From an archaeon (GTDB lineage Archaea > Iainarchaeota > Iainarchaeia > Iainarchaeales > Iainarchaeaceae), in assembly GCA_024653905.1 (NCBI GenBank), contig JANLGZ010000036.1:1-36498 (forward strand): a DNA stretch of 36,498 nt, read 5' to 3'. This document shows, piece after piece, positions 1 to 6,624 of this stretch. A model generated the notes under the pieces. The model did no database searches. It saw only the letters and a list, made by a program, of their open reading frames with translations, and had not been told where the DNA came from. The first letter of the stretch is position 1. Every line of letters begins with the position of its first letter. The position numbers and the translations under genes are program-made.

Positions 1-633
1 ATTAAAGCAGATGATTTTGAAAAAGTTAAAGGAAATTTAAGGGAAATTGATAAGTGGATTTTGAGCAGATTTGCGAAAGTAAAAAAAGAAGCAACTGAAT
101 CATTGGAAGAATATGAATTTTCAAAAGCACTTAGTGCAGTTAGGAATTTTTTCTGGTTAGAGTTTGCTGATTATTATATTGAAATGGTAAAGCACAGGGT
201 CTACGATGAGGAACAAGAAACTGAAAATGGAAAAGCAGCAAAAGTTGTTCTTGTGAAAATCATTACTGAATTATTGAAAATGCTTGCTCCGTTTGTTCCG
301 CATATTGCAGAGGAAATTTTCCAGGAAAACTTTAAGGAAACTGCAAAGAAAAAATCAATTCATTTGGAGAAATGGCCTTTGTTGGATGAAAAATTGATTA
401 ATGAGAAATCTGAAAAAGCAGGGGAAATTGCTAAAGAAATTATTGCTGGAATTAGAAAATATAAATCTGAGAATAATCTTTCAATGAATGCTGAACTTGC
501 AAGTGTTAAGGTTAGTTTTAAGGAACCTGAATTAATTGAAAAGGTTGCTGAAGATATTAAAGCAACAATGAAAGTCAAGGAACTTAAATCTGAAAAAACT
601 GATTCTGAAGAACTAAAAATAGAAGCTAACTAA
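1..633 (+). CDS. valS: Valyl-tRNA synthetase, C-terminal part (5' truncated by window edge)
   Basis: The reading frame is open from the first base, so this is the 3' end of a longer gene. It starts in the DKWIL/LSRF stretch that leads from the class I catalytic core into the anticodon-binding domain. The helix with FFWLEFADYYIEMVK and HRVY, followed by LLKMLAPFVPHIAEEI, is typical of the ValS/IleS/LeuS anticodon-binding fold, and the EMVKHRVY spacing fits ValS best. About 210 residues are visible; the HIGH and KMSKS motifs lie upstream of the window. The enzyme charges tRNA-Val in the cytoplasm. The tail after about residue 140 of the visible part is Lys/Glu-rich. Family assignment is strong; the ValS versus IleS choice rests on the core motif only. 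Confidence 0.9.
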   Translation: MKADDFEKVKGNLREIDKWILSRFAKVKKEATESLEEYEFSKALSAVRNFFWLEFADYYIEMVKHRVYDEEQETENGKAAKVVLVKIITELLKMLAPFVPHIAEEIFQENFKETAKKKSIHLEKWPLLDEKLINEKSEKAGEIAKEIIAGIRKYKSENNLSMNAELASVKVSFKEPELIEKVAEDIKATMKVKELKSEKTDSEELKIEAN

Positions 634-673
634 ACTTTAATAAACCAGAAAAACCTATTTAGAACTGGTTTTA

Positions 674-1192
674 ATGAGCAAATTCAAAAAAATTATTTTT
701 GCAATATTCTTTATAACTATTGTTTATTTTAGTTTACAGCAACTTGGTTTTATAGGAGGCCTTGAGCAGGTTAAAGCAATTGATGATAAATACAGTGTTG
801 GTGAAGGGAAGCTTATTCCTGCTACTTCAGAAGAACTTGAACAATATGAAAGGGAATTGCGAAATTTGAATGTATCAGGAGATACAAAAGATGTTGTTGC
901 TGTAAAATTAGAGCTTATTGAAATGCAAAAATCACTTCTTGAATATCAAGCGAATATTTCTCAAATAGATTTTGAAGCACTAAATTGCAGTGTTTCAGGA
1001 CCAATTGCAAAAGCAAGGAATGCTGGAGAAAAAGCAATTCAGCATGCGGAACTTGCATTGCAGAAAAGCAAAAGCCTTTCAAAAAATATTTCAGGGTTTG
1101 GGTATTTTATTAAAAGCGATTTTGAAGAAGGAATAAAAGCTGTAAAAGATGCACTCAGCGGACCTATCAACACTCTTAAAACAATTTGTTAG
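674..1192 (+). CDS. Hypothetical membrane-anchored protein
   Basis: A 172-residue protein of unknown function. Residues 5-27 form one hydrophobic segment after basic residues, so it is either a signal anchor or a signal peptide, with the rest outside the cell. The remainder is mostly helical and charged, with only two cysteines (one mid-protein, one as the last residue). A TATA-like CTTTAATAAA lies at about 635-644. A 7-bp inverted repeat (AAACCAG at 642-648 and CTGGTTT at 665-671) fills the gap between the valS stop and this start, so the gene may have its own promoter and a small operator or hairpin. It ends 12 bases before the kinase gene and may be co-transcribed with it. No family was recognised. 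Confidence 0.75.
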   Translation: MSKFKKIIFAIFFITIVYFSLQQLGFIGGLEQVKAIDDKYSVGEGKLIPATSEELEQYERELRNLNVSGDTKDVVAVKLELIEMQKSLLEYQANISQIDFEALNCSVSGPIAKARNAGEKAIQHAELALQKSKSLSKNISGFGYFIKSDFEEGIKAVKDALSGPINTLKTIC

Positions 1193-1204
1193 CGAAACTT
1201 TTTC

Positions 1205-1816
1205 ATGGAATTAATTAAACAGGGAGCTGAAGCAAAGCTATACAAAACAGAATATTTAGGAAGAGAATGTGTTGTAAAGCAAAGGCAGAGGAAAAAATAC
1301 CGTGAAAAAATTCTTGATGAAAGAATCCTCAAAGAAAGAATAAGGACTGAATGTAATTTACTTTCAAAAGCAAAAAAAGCAGGAATACGAACACCAATAG
1401 TATGGAAGATTAACCTCAAAGAAATGGAAATTATTTCAGAGTTCATTTCAGGAAAAACACTCAAAGAAGAATTTTTATCAGAAAATAAAAACGCGGAAAA
1501 ATTGTGCAAACAGGCAGGAAATTTAATCGGAAAAATGCATTCACGGGATTTAATCCACGGAGATTTAACAACAAGCAACATTATTCTGCATAACAATGTT
1601 TTGGTTTTTTTAGATTTTGGATTGGGGAGCATTTCAAGTAAAATAGAGGATAAAGCAGTTGATTTGCTTGTTTTCAAAAAGACTTTTATGGCAACACATT
1701 ACCAACTAATTGATTTGTGGAAAACCATTGAAAAAGAATACCAAAAATCTTTTAGCAATGGAAAAAATGTTTTAAAACACCTTTCAGAGGTGGAAGCAAG
1801 GGCAAGGTACTATTAA
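1205..1816 (+). CDS. bud32: Bud32/PRPK-type atypical kinase of the KEOPS complex
   Basis: A 203-residue minimal protein kinase fold matching archaeal Bud32. It has a Gly-poor nucleotide loop (QGAEAKLY), the Lys of VVKQR, the Bud32 signature KKYREKILDERI followed by RIRTE, the catalytic loop HGDLTTSN (about residues 119-126) and the metal-binding DFGLG. It ends in the basic/aromatic RARYY tail usual in the family. Bud32 is the ATPase subunit of KEOPS, which with Kae1, Cgi121 and Pcc1 makes the t6A modification of tRNAs that read ANN codons. No Kae1 gene is next to it here; in many archaea kae1 and bud32 are adjacent or fused. The first bases GCGAAACTTTTTC before the start carry no clear ribosome binding site. 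Confidence 0.93.
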   Translation: MELIKQGAEAKLYKTEYLGRECVVKQRQRKKYREKILDERILKERIRTECNLLSKAKKAGIRTPIVWKINLKEMEIISEFISGKTLKEEFLSENKNAEKLCKQAGNLIGKMHSRDLIHGDLTTSNIILHNNVLVFLDFGLGSISSKIEDKAVDLLVFKKTFMATHYQLIDLWKTIEKEYQKSFSNGKNVLKHLSEVEARARYY

Positions 1817-1848
1817 AACAAACCTAACCACAGATGTGCATTGAATGA

Positions 1849-1897
1849 TACATCAAATATACATTATTTATATACTTTAAGGTACATTAAATATACA
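1849..1897 (+). promoter_or_regulatory. Promoter with paired direct-repeat operator of the antitoxin/toxin operon
   Basis: Two 15-base direct repeats, TACATCAAATATACA (1849-1863) and TACATTAAATATACA (1883-1897), differ at one base and are 34 bases apart. They flank a TATA-like TTTATATAC (about 1867-1875). A start site about 25 bases downstream would fall just before the AGGTGA and the TTG start at 1907. The arrangement fits binding of the ribbon-helix-helix antitoxin (autoregulation); that role is inferred. Confidence 0.55.
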
Positions 1898-1906
1898 GGT
1901 GATTTT

Positions 1907-2143
1907 TTGAATGCAGATCTTGGGGTTCCTTACGAAACAATAATGAAAAAAGCAATTGAGAAAGGCTATGCCGGAAACCAGACTGAGGTACTCAGACAGG
2001 CACTTCTCAACTATGAAAGAATGATAGAGGAGGAAGAAAAAGAACTTGTCACTAAGGCAGTTAAAATAGAAATGGGAGAGGTAAAAGCCGGCACCATAAA
2101 AACAAAACCATTTGGTGAAGTAAAGAAAAAGTTTGGGTGGTGA
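1907..2143 (+). CDS. Ribbon-helix-helix type antitoxin
   Basis: About 78 residues from a TTG start chosen because AGGTGA (1898-1903) lies just upstream and the TATA box is about 35 bases upstream. An in-frame TTG at 1841 lies before the TATA box and inside the operator, so it is unlikely. The N-terminal half (GVPYETIMKKAIEKG then NQTEVLRQALLNYER) resembles the beta-helix-helix of CopG/ParD-like repressors. The C-terminal half is acidic then basic, as in the toxin-binding tail of antitoxins. The stop overlaps the start of the RelE-like gene by four bases (GTGA), the usual translational coupling of TA operons. The antitoxin would bind and neutralise that toxin and repress its own promoter. The family call rests on pattern and context. 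Confidence 0.72.
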   Translation: MNADLGVPYETIMKKAIEKGYAGNQTEVLRQALLNYERMIEEEEKELVTKAVKIEMGEVKAGTIKTKPFGEVKKKFGW

Positions 2144-2406
2144 AAGTGGAAATACTAATCCTTAAAACCGCCGAAAAGGAACTCGAAAAAATAGCAAACC
2201 CGCTGAACAAACAATTTGGAAAGCACATTGAAAAGCTTGCCTCGGCAGAAACCAACAAACATTTAAAACGCGGAATCCCTTATTTCACGGAAAATGTTAC
2301 AAAACAGGCAAGAATCATTTATTACATCGAAGAAGAAACCATTTACATAATGCATTGTTTCGCAACGCACAAAGAATACGAAAGATGGTATAAATCATTC
2401 AAATGA
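2140..2406 (+). CDS. RelE/ParE-superfamily toxin
   Basis: 88 residues from the GTG that overlaps the antitoxin stop (a second GTG is one codon upstream). The pattern fits the RelE fold: an N-terminal strand (VEILILKTAEKELEKI), two helices with many Lys and Glu, a strand with RGIPYF, then ARIIYYIEEETIYIMHCFATH and EYERWYKSF at the end. The strand R-I-I-Y followed by a hydrophobic strand and a C-terminal aromatic/basic helix is what ribosome-dependent mRNA interferases of this family show. It probably cleaves mRNA in translation when the antitoxin is degraded. Gyrase-type ParE activity cannot be excluded from sequence. Confidence 0.78.
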   Translation: MKVEILILKTAEKELEKIANPLNKQFGKHIEKLASAETNKHLKRGIPYFTENVTKQARIIYYIEEETIYIMHCFATHKEYERWYKSFK

Positions 2407-2449
2407 ACAGTATTTGGCTTTAACAAACCCCTAAAATAACCCAAAAACT

Positions 2450-2505
2450 AAGCTTTTTAAAGCTTCCACAGGAAGAATTACTAGTACTTTTTCATTCAGA
2501 AAAAG
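2450..2505 (+). promoter_or_regulatory. rps15 promoter and leader hairpin
   Basis: An imperfect 16-base palindrome AAGCTTT-TT-AAAGCTT (2450-2465) contains a TATA-like TTTTTAAA. A start site about 25 bases downstream (near 2483) would give a leader of about 90 bases, long for this genome. The leader would begin with a hairpin, CTTTTTC (2487-2493), loop of five, GAAAAAG (2499-2505). S15 mRNA leaders are autoregulated in bacteria; any such role here is only inferred. Confidence 0.4.
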
Positions 2506-2575
2506 CTCTCTCATGCCGTTAGGGTGAGATGGTAACAAAAACAGAATAAATTAGATTTTAAAAAAAGTGATTTTT

Positions 2576-3031
2576 ATGGCAAGAATGCATTCAGGCGCAA
2601 AAGGAAAAAGCGGTTCTACTCCACCAGCATCTAAACAGAGCGCTAGCTGGGTAGAATACAAACCTGCTGAAGTCGAGCAAATTATTATCGAATTAGCTAA
2701 TTCTGGTTTAACCGCAAGCGAAATAGGAATGACTCTCAGAGACCAATACGGAATTCCGAGTGTTCATAAATTAAGCGGAAAAAAGATTGAACAAATTCTT
2801 GAAAAAAACAAACTTGGTTCTGATATTCCAAGAGATATTCTTAATCTAATCAAAACTTCTGTTAAACTTATAAAACACATGGAAAAAAACAAGAAAGATA
2901 TGACCTCAAAAAGAGGTTACCAATTAACTGTTAGTAAAATCAGAAGGCTTACAAAATATTATGTTGGAAAAGGAAAACTGCCAAAAGGATGGAGATACAC
3001 TCCTGAGAAAGCAGCTCTACTGGTGAAGTGA
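2576..3031 (+). CDS. rps15: 30S ribosomal protein uS15 (S15P/S13e)
   Basis: 151 residues starting MARMHSGAKGKSGS, the standard opening of archaeal/eukaryotic uS15; a GTG three codons upstream is in frame but would add MIF and break this match. The archaeal N-terminal extension with ELANSGLTASEIGMTLRD and YGIPSVHKL is complete. The core region with RGYQLTVSKIRRLTKYY binds the central domain of 16S rRNA near the helix 20/21/22 junction. Length is normal for archaea. The stop is followed after four bases by the eS1 gene, so the two ribosomal genes form an operon. Strong assignment. Confidence 0.97.
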   Translation: MARMHSGAKGKSGSTPPASKQSASWVEYKPAEVEQIIIELANSGLTASEIGMTLRDQYGIPSVHKLSGKKIEQILEKNKLGSDIPRDILNLIKTSVKLIKHMEKNKKDMTSKRGYQLTVSKIRRLTKYYVGKGKLPKGWRYTPEKAALLVK

Positions 3032-3035
3032 TAAT

Positions 3036-3656
3036 ATGGCTAAGGACAAAAAAGATAAGAAAGAAGAAAAAACAAAAGCACCACCAAAGAAAAAAACCAA
3101 AACCACTGATAAGTGGAAGAAAAAATCTTGGTATGCGATTATTGCACCTGAAGAGTTTGAAAGAAAACAACTTGGAGAAACAATTGTTGAAAAACCTGAA
3201 AACTTAATTGGCAGAGTTATTCATGTTACTGGCAGAGAACTTGCAAACCAGCCAAAGAAACAGCACATCCAATTGAAATTTAAAGTAAGGGACATTACAG
3301 GCAATAAAGCAAATACTGAAGTAGTCGGACATGAAGTAAAAGACAGTTATTTGAAAAGAATCATCAGAAGAAGAGCAAGTAAAATAATGACTGTAAAAAA
3401 TTACACTACAAAAGATAATAAAATTTACAAAATTAAAATAATTATTATTACAGAAAATAAAGCATCAAGAAATCAGAAAACAAGCATTATGAAACAAACT
3501 GAAGAAGCAACAAAGAAAATTATTTCAGAACTTGATTCAAGAAAGGTTATTGATGAAATTGTTTTCGGCACAATTCCTAACAAAATTTATGGAAACCTGA
3601 AAAGCATAGTGCCGGTAAAAAGAATTGAAATAACAAAATCCGCATTAGTTGTGTGA
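3036..3656 (+). CDS. rps3ae: 30S ribosomal protein eS1 (S3Ae)
   Basis: 206 residues with a Lys-rich disordered N-terminus (about 30 residues) and the eS1 core: KKSWYAIIAPEEFE, NLIGRVIHVTGRELANQP, LKFKVRDITGNKANTEVVGHE, then YLKRIIRRRASKI and the C-terminal strand with SIVPVKRIE. It is a small-subunit protein near the mRNA exit side, found in archaea and eukaryotes. It follows uS15 directly in an operon. The Lys run at the N-terminus is longer than in many homologues but low complexity is usual there. Confidence 0.96.
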   Translation: MAKDKKDKKEEKTKAPPKKKTKTTDKWKKKSWYAIIAPEEFERKQLGETIVEKPENLIGRVIHVTGRELANQPKKQHIQLKFKVRDITGNKANTEVVGHEVKDSYLKRIIRRRASKIMTVKNYTTKDNKIYKIKIIIITENKASRNQKTSIMKQTEEATKKIISELDSRKVIDEIVFGTIPNKIYGNLKSIVPVKRIEITKSALVV

Positions 3657-3660
3657 AACA

Positions 3661-4350
3661 ATGCTTGATGCATTCCCCCCTACAATAACTGCACTAAATT
3701 TTAGTGTGACAATTTTAATTTTAGCAGGATTTTCATTCTTTTCTTACAAAAAAAAACTACTTAATAATACAGGTATTATAATAGCAGATATTGTCGGAAT
3801 AATTGCTTTTGTTTTAGGCGGGTTTTTGGCATTCCTAACCCTGGTTGTTTTTTACATAATAGCAGAGACAGCAACAAAAATAGCAAGGAAAGATGGTCAA
3901 AAACATGAGCAAAGAACAACAGCCAACATTATAGGTAACTCAGGAGCCGCTATAATAGCACTCTTTTTAGGGCAGGGAATCGCATTTTTTGGGGCAATCT
4001 CAGCGGCTTTGGCGGATACAGTTTCCTCAGAGATAGGAATGCTTTCCAAAAAAGATCCTGTTTTAATAACCAATTTTAAAAAAGTTGAAAAAGGAACAGA
4101 TGGCGGAATAACCTTTCTCGGAATAGTATCAGGAATAGCAGCAGCAGTATTAATCGGAATAATTTACTACTTTACAATCAATCCTAACAAAGCAATAATA
4201 ATTGTAATTGCCGGAATAATAGGAACATTAATCGATAGTATTCTTGGCGCAACACTCGAAAGAAAAGGAACCCTGAATAATACGCAGGTTAATTTTCTTG
4301 CAAGTGCATCAGGAGCAATAACTGCTTTTTTACTTTCAGGAATAATTTAA
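3661..4350 (+). CDS. DUF92/TMEM19-family integral membrane protein (polyprenyl-phosphate kinase-like)
   Basis: 229 residues from the ATG at 3661; a TTG at 3649 inside the eS1 gene is in frame but less likely. At least six hydrophobic segments are visible. Conserved DUF92 marks are present: SAALADTVSSEIG after the third or fourth helix, KGTDGGITFLG, and DSILGATLERKG near the end. Plant VTE6 in this family is a phytyl-phosphate kinase, and archaeal members often sit near CDP-archaeol synthase, as here (84 bases upstream of carS). A role in prenyl-phosphate or lipid metabolism is therefore inferred. It overlaps the translation unit of eS1 closely (four bases after its stop), so it is probably read from the ribosomal promoter. 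A T-run at 4365-4370 may end that transcript. Confidence 0.82.
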   Translation: MLDAFPPTITALNFSVTILILAGFSFFSYKKKLLNNTGIIIADIVGIIAFVLGGFLAFLTLVVFYIIAETATKIARKDGQKHEQRTTANIIGNSGAAIIALFLGQGIAFFGAISAALADTVSSEIGMLSKKDPVLITNFKKVEKGTDGGITFLGIVSGIAAAVLIGIIYYFTINPNKAIIIVIAGIIGTLIDSILGATLERKGTLNNTQVNFLASASGAITAFLLSGII

Positions 4351-4390
4351 ACCAAATTTAACTCATTTTTTAGTATTCAAAAACAACTAT

Positions 4391-4428
4391 ACATTAAAAT
4401 ACACGCTTCCACAAATAAGATTGAGGCG
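4391..4428 (+). promoter_or_regulatory. carS-archaeosortase promoter and ribosome binding site
   Basis: An ACATTAAAATAC element at about 4391-4402 fits a TATA box. GAGGCGA (about 4423-4429) lies five bases before the carS ATG at 4434 and looks like a Shine-Dalgarno site. This is the only clear promoter for the carS-archaeosortase pair. Confidence 0.45.
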
Positions 4429-4433
4429 AATTA

Positions 4434-4949
4434 ATGGAAGAAGACCTGATAATTAAACTCATAATTTATCTTGCGCCAATGTACTTTGCAAACAGTTCAG
4501 CAATGCTTTTTGGCGGAAAAACACCGATAGATTTTGGTAAAAATTTTCTGGACGGAAAACGTCTTTTCGGAGACGGGAAAACCTTCAAAGGGCTTTTTTT
4601 TGGAACTTTAATTGGAACAATAATTTCTGCAATCATTCTTACTTTTCTTCCTGAGCTGACATTATTATTAACTCCAAATTATCTGCTCCTTGGATTTTTG
4701 CTTTCAGGCGGGGCACTTATAGGAGATATTGCTGGAAGTTTTTTCAAAAGAAGAAATGAAATAAAGCAAGGAGGAGAAGTTCTCTTTCTTGACCAATTGG
4801 ATTTTGTTATAGGCGGAATGATAATTGGAAGTTTAGTTTACGTTCCAACTTTTTACGAGATTATTTATGCAATTATAATAACACTTATTGTTCACAGGGC
4901 TTCTAATTTTGTCGCATACAAAATAAAACTCAAAAAGGTGCCATGGTGA
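4434..4949 (+). CDS. carS: CDP-archaeol synthase
   Basis: 171 residues, five hydrophobic segments, matching the archaeal CarS (former DUF46) family. Typical elements are YLAPMYFANSSAMLFGG near the N-terminus, PIDFGKNFLDGKRLFGDGKT (the signature with the GDGKT loop), LLSGGALIGDIAGSFFKRR and FLDQLDFVIGG. CarS transfers CTP to unsaturated archaetidic acid to make CDP-archaeol, the activated precursor for archaeal polar lipids. It shows that this organism keeps at least part of its own ether-lipid pathway, which several DPANN lineages lack. Its last seven bases overlap the archaeosortase gene, so the two are translated together. Confidence 0.95.
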   Translation: MEEDLIIKLIIYLAPMYFANSSAMLFGGKTPIDFGKNFLDGKRLFGDGKTFKGLFFGTLIGTIISAIILTFLPELTLLLTPNYLLLGFLLSGGALIGDIAGSFFKRRNEIKQGGEVLFLDQLDFVIGGMIIGSLVYVPTFYEIIYAIIITLIVHRASNFVAYKIKLKKVPW

Positions 4950-5431
4950 AATTTGATAAAAGATATTTAATTTTTCTTTTGAAATTCTTTGTAATTTTTC
5001 TTTTTTTGGAATTTTTTATTTTTGCAACTAATTTAACTTTTTTACAAGAATTTATTGCAAAAACCCAGGCAGAATTTTTCGGATTAAGGTACGCAGGTAA
5101 TTTTGTTTTTGTTTCTGATGGTATTTTTGAAATAGTTCCTGAATGCACAGGCATTGTAAGCACAAGCATTCTTGCTTCAATAATTTTTTCCCTGAAAAAA
5201 CCTGAAATGAAAAAGAAACTATTGATTTTTGGATTAGGTTTTGTGCTTTTATTTATTGTAAATTATTTAAGAGTTTTAAGCATTATCTGGATTGGAATGG
5301 AATATGGAATAGAAAATGCTGAAATCCTGCATGTTACAAGCTGGTTTGCTTCATCAGGATTGGTGATTGCATTATGGTATTATTTCACAAAAAGGATTAC
5401 AGGAGCAAAGAACTTCAAAGGTTTTTTGTGA
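4943..5431 (+). CDS. Archaeosortase/exosortase-family transpeptidase
   Basis: 162 residues with four to five transmembrane helices. The exosortase/archaeosortase catalytic triad is visible in order: Cys in PECTGI (about residue 60), Arg in NYLRVL (about 111) and His in LHVTSW (about 131). These enzymes cleave C-terminal tripartite sorting signals (short motif, membrane helix, basic end) and are thought to join the protein to a lipid. The protein is short compared with ArtA-like fusions and matches the compact stand-alone type. Coupling to carS, which supplies archaeal lipid precursors, is suggestive of lipid attachment. A candidate substrate tail is found at the end of the gene at 32742-33410. 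The triad is clear; substrate specificity is unknown. Confidence 0.87.
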   Translation: MVKFDKRYLIFLLKFFVIFLFLEFFIFATNLTFLQEFIAKTQAEFFGLRYAGNFVFVSDGIFEIVPECTGIVSTSILASIIFSLKKPEMKKKLLIFGLGFVLLFIVNYLRVLSIIWIGMEYGIENAEILHVTSWFASSGLVIALWYYFTKRITGAKNFKGFL

Positions 5432-5494
5432 AGATGAACACCCAAGCCGAAAAACTTATAGTGTTATTATAGAATAGTCCGAAAATTAAATTTT
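5432..5494. repeat. 63-bp direct repeat A, copy 1 (cassette boundary)
   Basis: Identical over 63 bases to 6032-6094, at an offset of exactly 600 bases. It begins at the base after the archaeosortase stop codon and ends about 11 bases before the toxin stop of the minus-strand TA operon. On the plus strand it contains CCGAAAAACTTATAGTG, a good BRE plus TATA promoter pattern pointing toward the 3' end of the toxin. It is not an obvious inverted repeat and no open frame is carried. Confidence 0.93.
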
Positions 5495-5505
5495 CTGAAA
5501 CTTAA

Positions 5506-5751
5506 TCAGTAAACGTGTCCCCTGTCATCAATCCATGCGAATTTTATGGTCTTACCGATTATCAAGTAAATAATTCTGAGTTTTTCAATTCTCTCACTTT
5601 TATAATTTTGGAGCGGAGCATGAAGTGGTTTTCCAAGCAAAGGGTTTTCAATGATTTTCAATAATTTCTTGTCAACAAGTTCCTGCTGATGACCATCCAG
5701 CTTCTTGTACTCTTTCTTGAAACGGTCGGAACGAAAATAAACGTAACCCAT
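5506..5751 (-). CDS. RelE-like toxin
   Basis: 81 residues. The layout is that of a RelE/YafQ-type interferase: a strand then FRSDRFKKEYKKLD, a helix with QELVDKKLLKIIENP, LLGKPLHAPLQNYKSERI, then KLRIIYLIIGKTIKFAWIDDRGHVY. The G-K-P-L turn, the basic R-I-E-K-L-R strand and the C-terminal D-D-R-G-H-V-Y are all usual in this group. Its ATG overlaps the antitoxin stop by one base (TAATG). It probably cleaves ribosome-bound mRNA. Repeat A follows its stop codon on the minus strand. Confidence 0.82.
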   Translation of the reverse strand: MGYVYFRSDRFKKEYKKLDGHQQELVDKKLLKIIENPLLGKPLHAPLQNYKSERIEKLRIIYLIIGKTIKFAWIDDRGHVY

Positions 5752-5957
5752 TATTTTTTCAGCTCTGCAAGGAATTCATCAACAGAAGAAAAAGCCTTCC
5801 CCTTATTGCTTTCGGTATCATTAATTGCCACCCAAAACTCAGGGTTGGAGTACATTCGCAAATCATCCATATATTCCTGCAAATCACCCCTTATTTTAGC
5901 CGCTTCTTTAGTCAATTCCTTGATAGCCTTTTTTTGAATCAAAGTAGTGGAAGTCAA
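5751..5957 (-). CDS. Antitoxin partner of the RelE-like toxin
   Basis: About 68 residues from a TTG start selected because AGGTGA lies five bases upstream; a GTG three codons earlier is inside that ribosome binding site. The protein is mostly helical and acidic (EAAKIRGDLQEYMDDL, later SVDEFLAELKK), like the short helical antitoxins paired with RelE toxins. The last part, with VDEFLAELKK, is the likely toxin-binding helix. No clear DNA-binding domain is seen at the N-terminus. It is transcribed from the shared upstream repeat B. Its antitoxin role comes from gene order and overlap. Confidence 0.72.
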   Translation of the reverse strand: MTSTTLIQKKAIKELTKEAAKIRGDLQEYMDDLRMYSNPEFWVAINDTESNKGKAFSSVDEFLAELKK

Positions 5958-5963
5958 ACAAAT

Positions 5964-6011
5964 CACCTAACAATATACTGATTTGCAAAGAATTTATTCC
6001 TTTTGGTCAAC
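5964..6011. repeat. 48-bp direct repeat B, copy 1 (upstream region of relBE-like operon)
   Basis: Matches 6563-6610 at 45 of 48 positions. Read on the minus strand it holds AATAAATT (TATA-like), a TATATT and the ribosome binding site GGTG just before the antitoxin start. So it is the promoter and leader of the TA operon, shared with the unrelated HicBA operon. Confidence 0.9.
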
Positions 6012-6031
6012 TCCTTTAGAACCGTTAATTG

Positions 6032-6094
6032 AGATGAACACCCAAGCCGAAAAACTTATAGTGTTATTATAGAATAGTCCGAAAATTAAATTTT
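6032..6094. repeat. 63-bp direct repeat A, copy 2 (cassette boundary)
   Basis: Second identical copy of the repeat at 5432-5494. It lies 20 bases beyond repeat B of the first TA operon and about 18 bases past the hicA stop, so it is both the 3' flank of the HicBA operon and the outer boundary of the relBE-like unit. Confidence 0.93.
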
Positions 6095-6112
6095 TTTGAA
6101 ACCAATAATCCA

Positions 6113-6334
6113 TTAAAGCAATTTAATGAATTCTATTCTTGATAATCCAAAATCTTGTTTGATAATCTTATTTAATAATCCTGGCGGAATCGGTGTTGAA
6201 TGAACTGCGATTGTAAGAACTCTGCCATCTTTGTGCTTAAATGTTTTATGAGCCCCTTTTTGCCTCACTTCTACAAATTCAAGTTTAATTGCTATTTTAA
6301 CCAAATCCTTACCGCTAACCACGGGAAGCTTCAT
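6113..6334 (-). CDS. hicA: HicA mRNA interferase toxin
   Basis: 73 residues with the double-stranded RNA-binding-like fold of HicA: PVVSGKDLVKIAIKLEFVEV, then the active-site region QKGAHKTFKHKDG, LTIAVHSTPIPPGLLNKIIKQ and LSRIEF. The catalytic His of the usual G-S-H motif is kept, but the Ser is Ala here (GAH). VHSTPIPPGLL is a very typical HicA stretch. HicA cleaves mRNA and tmRNA in a ribosome-independent way. Its ATG overlaps the hicB stop by four bases (ATGA). The gene order hicB-hicA is the reverse of many bacterial loci but common elsewhere. Confidence 0.92.
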   Translation of the reverse strand: MKLPVVSGKDLVKIAIKLEFVEVRQKGAHKTFKHKDGRVLTIAVHSTPIPPGLLNKIIKQDFGLSRIEFIKLL

Positions 6335-6555
6335 ACTACAACCTTAACCATGCCTATAACAGAACTCGAATCAACTTTGATTTTCTCACTTTTCAAAACA
6401 CTTAAATGCAATTCAATAGCCTCTTTAATTCCCTTCATTAAAGCCTCAATGGAGCCTGCATACGAATAACAACCCGCCAAAGCAGGCACAGAAGCATAAA
6501 ACTGGCCAGATTCATTATCCTTCTCAATAACAACATCAAATTCCTTAACCTTCAC
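6331..6555 (-). CDS. hicB: HicB antitoxin
   Basis: 74 residues from a GTG chosen because AGGTGG lies six bases upstream; longer in-frame starts run back through the repeat and are not supported. The core FDVVIEKDNESGQFYASVPALAGCYSYAG, then EALMKGIKEAIELHLSVL, is the degenerate RNase H fold of HicB, with the S-V-P-A-L-A-G-C motif clear. The short tail (KVDSSSVIGMVKVVV) lacks the added Arc- or HTH-type DNA-binding domain of long HicB proteins. It binds HicA and blocks its active site. It is expressed from repeat B copy 2. Confidence 0.92.
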   Translation of the reverse strand: MKVKEFDVVIEKDNESGQFYASVPALAGCYSYAGSIEALMKGIKEAIELHLSVLKSEKIKVDSSSVIGMVKVVV

Positions 6556-6562
6556 AAAAAAC

Positions 6563-6610
6563 CACCTAATAATATACTTACTTGCAAAGAATTTATTCCT
6601 TTTGGTCAAC
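6563..6610. repeat. 48-bp direct repeat B, copy 2 (upstream region of hicBA)
   Basis: Second copy of the repeat at 5964-6011 (3 mismatches). Here it precedes hicB on the minus strand and carries its TATA-like element and ribosome binding site. Confidence 0.9.
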
Positions 6611-6624
6611 ATTTCTGGCAAGTG

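Noticed and set aside
5432..5494. Repeat A as an integron attC site
   Set aside because: No inverted R and L box symmetry and no integrase in the window, so the resemblance is only in the layout of cassettes.
5432..6094. Repeat A as a CRISPR repeat
   Set aside because: Only two full copies, 63 bases long and 600 bases apart with genes between; no spacers or cas genes.
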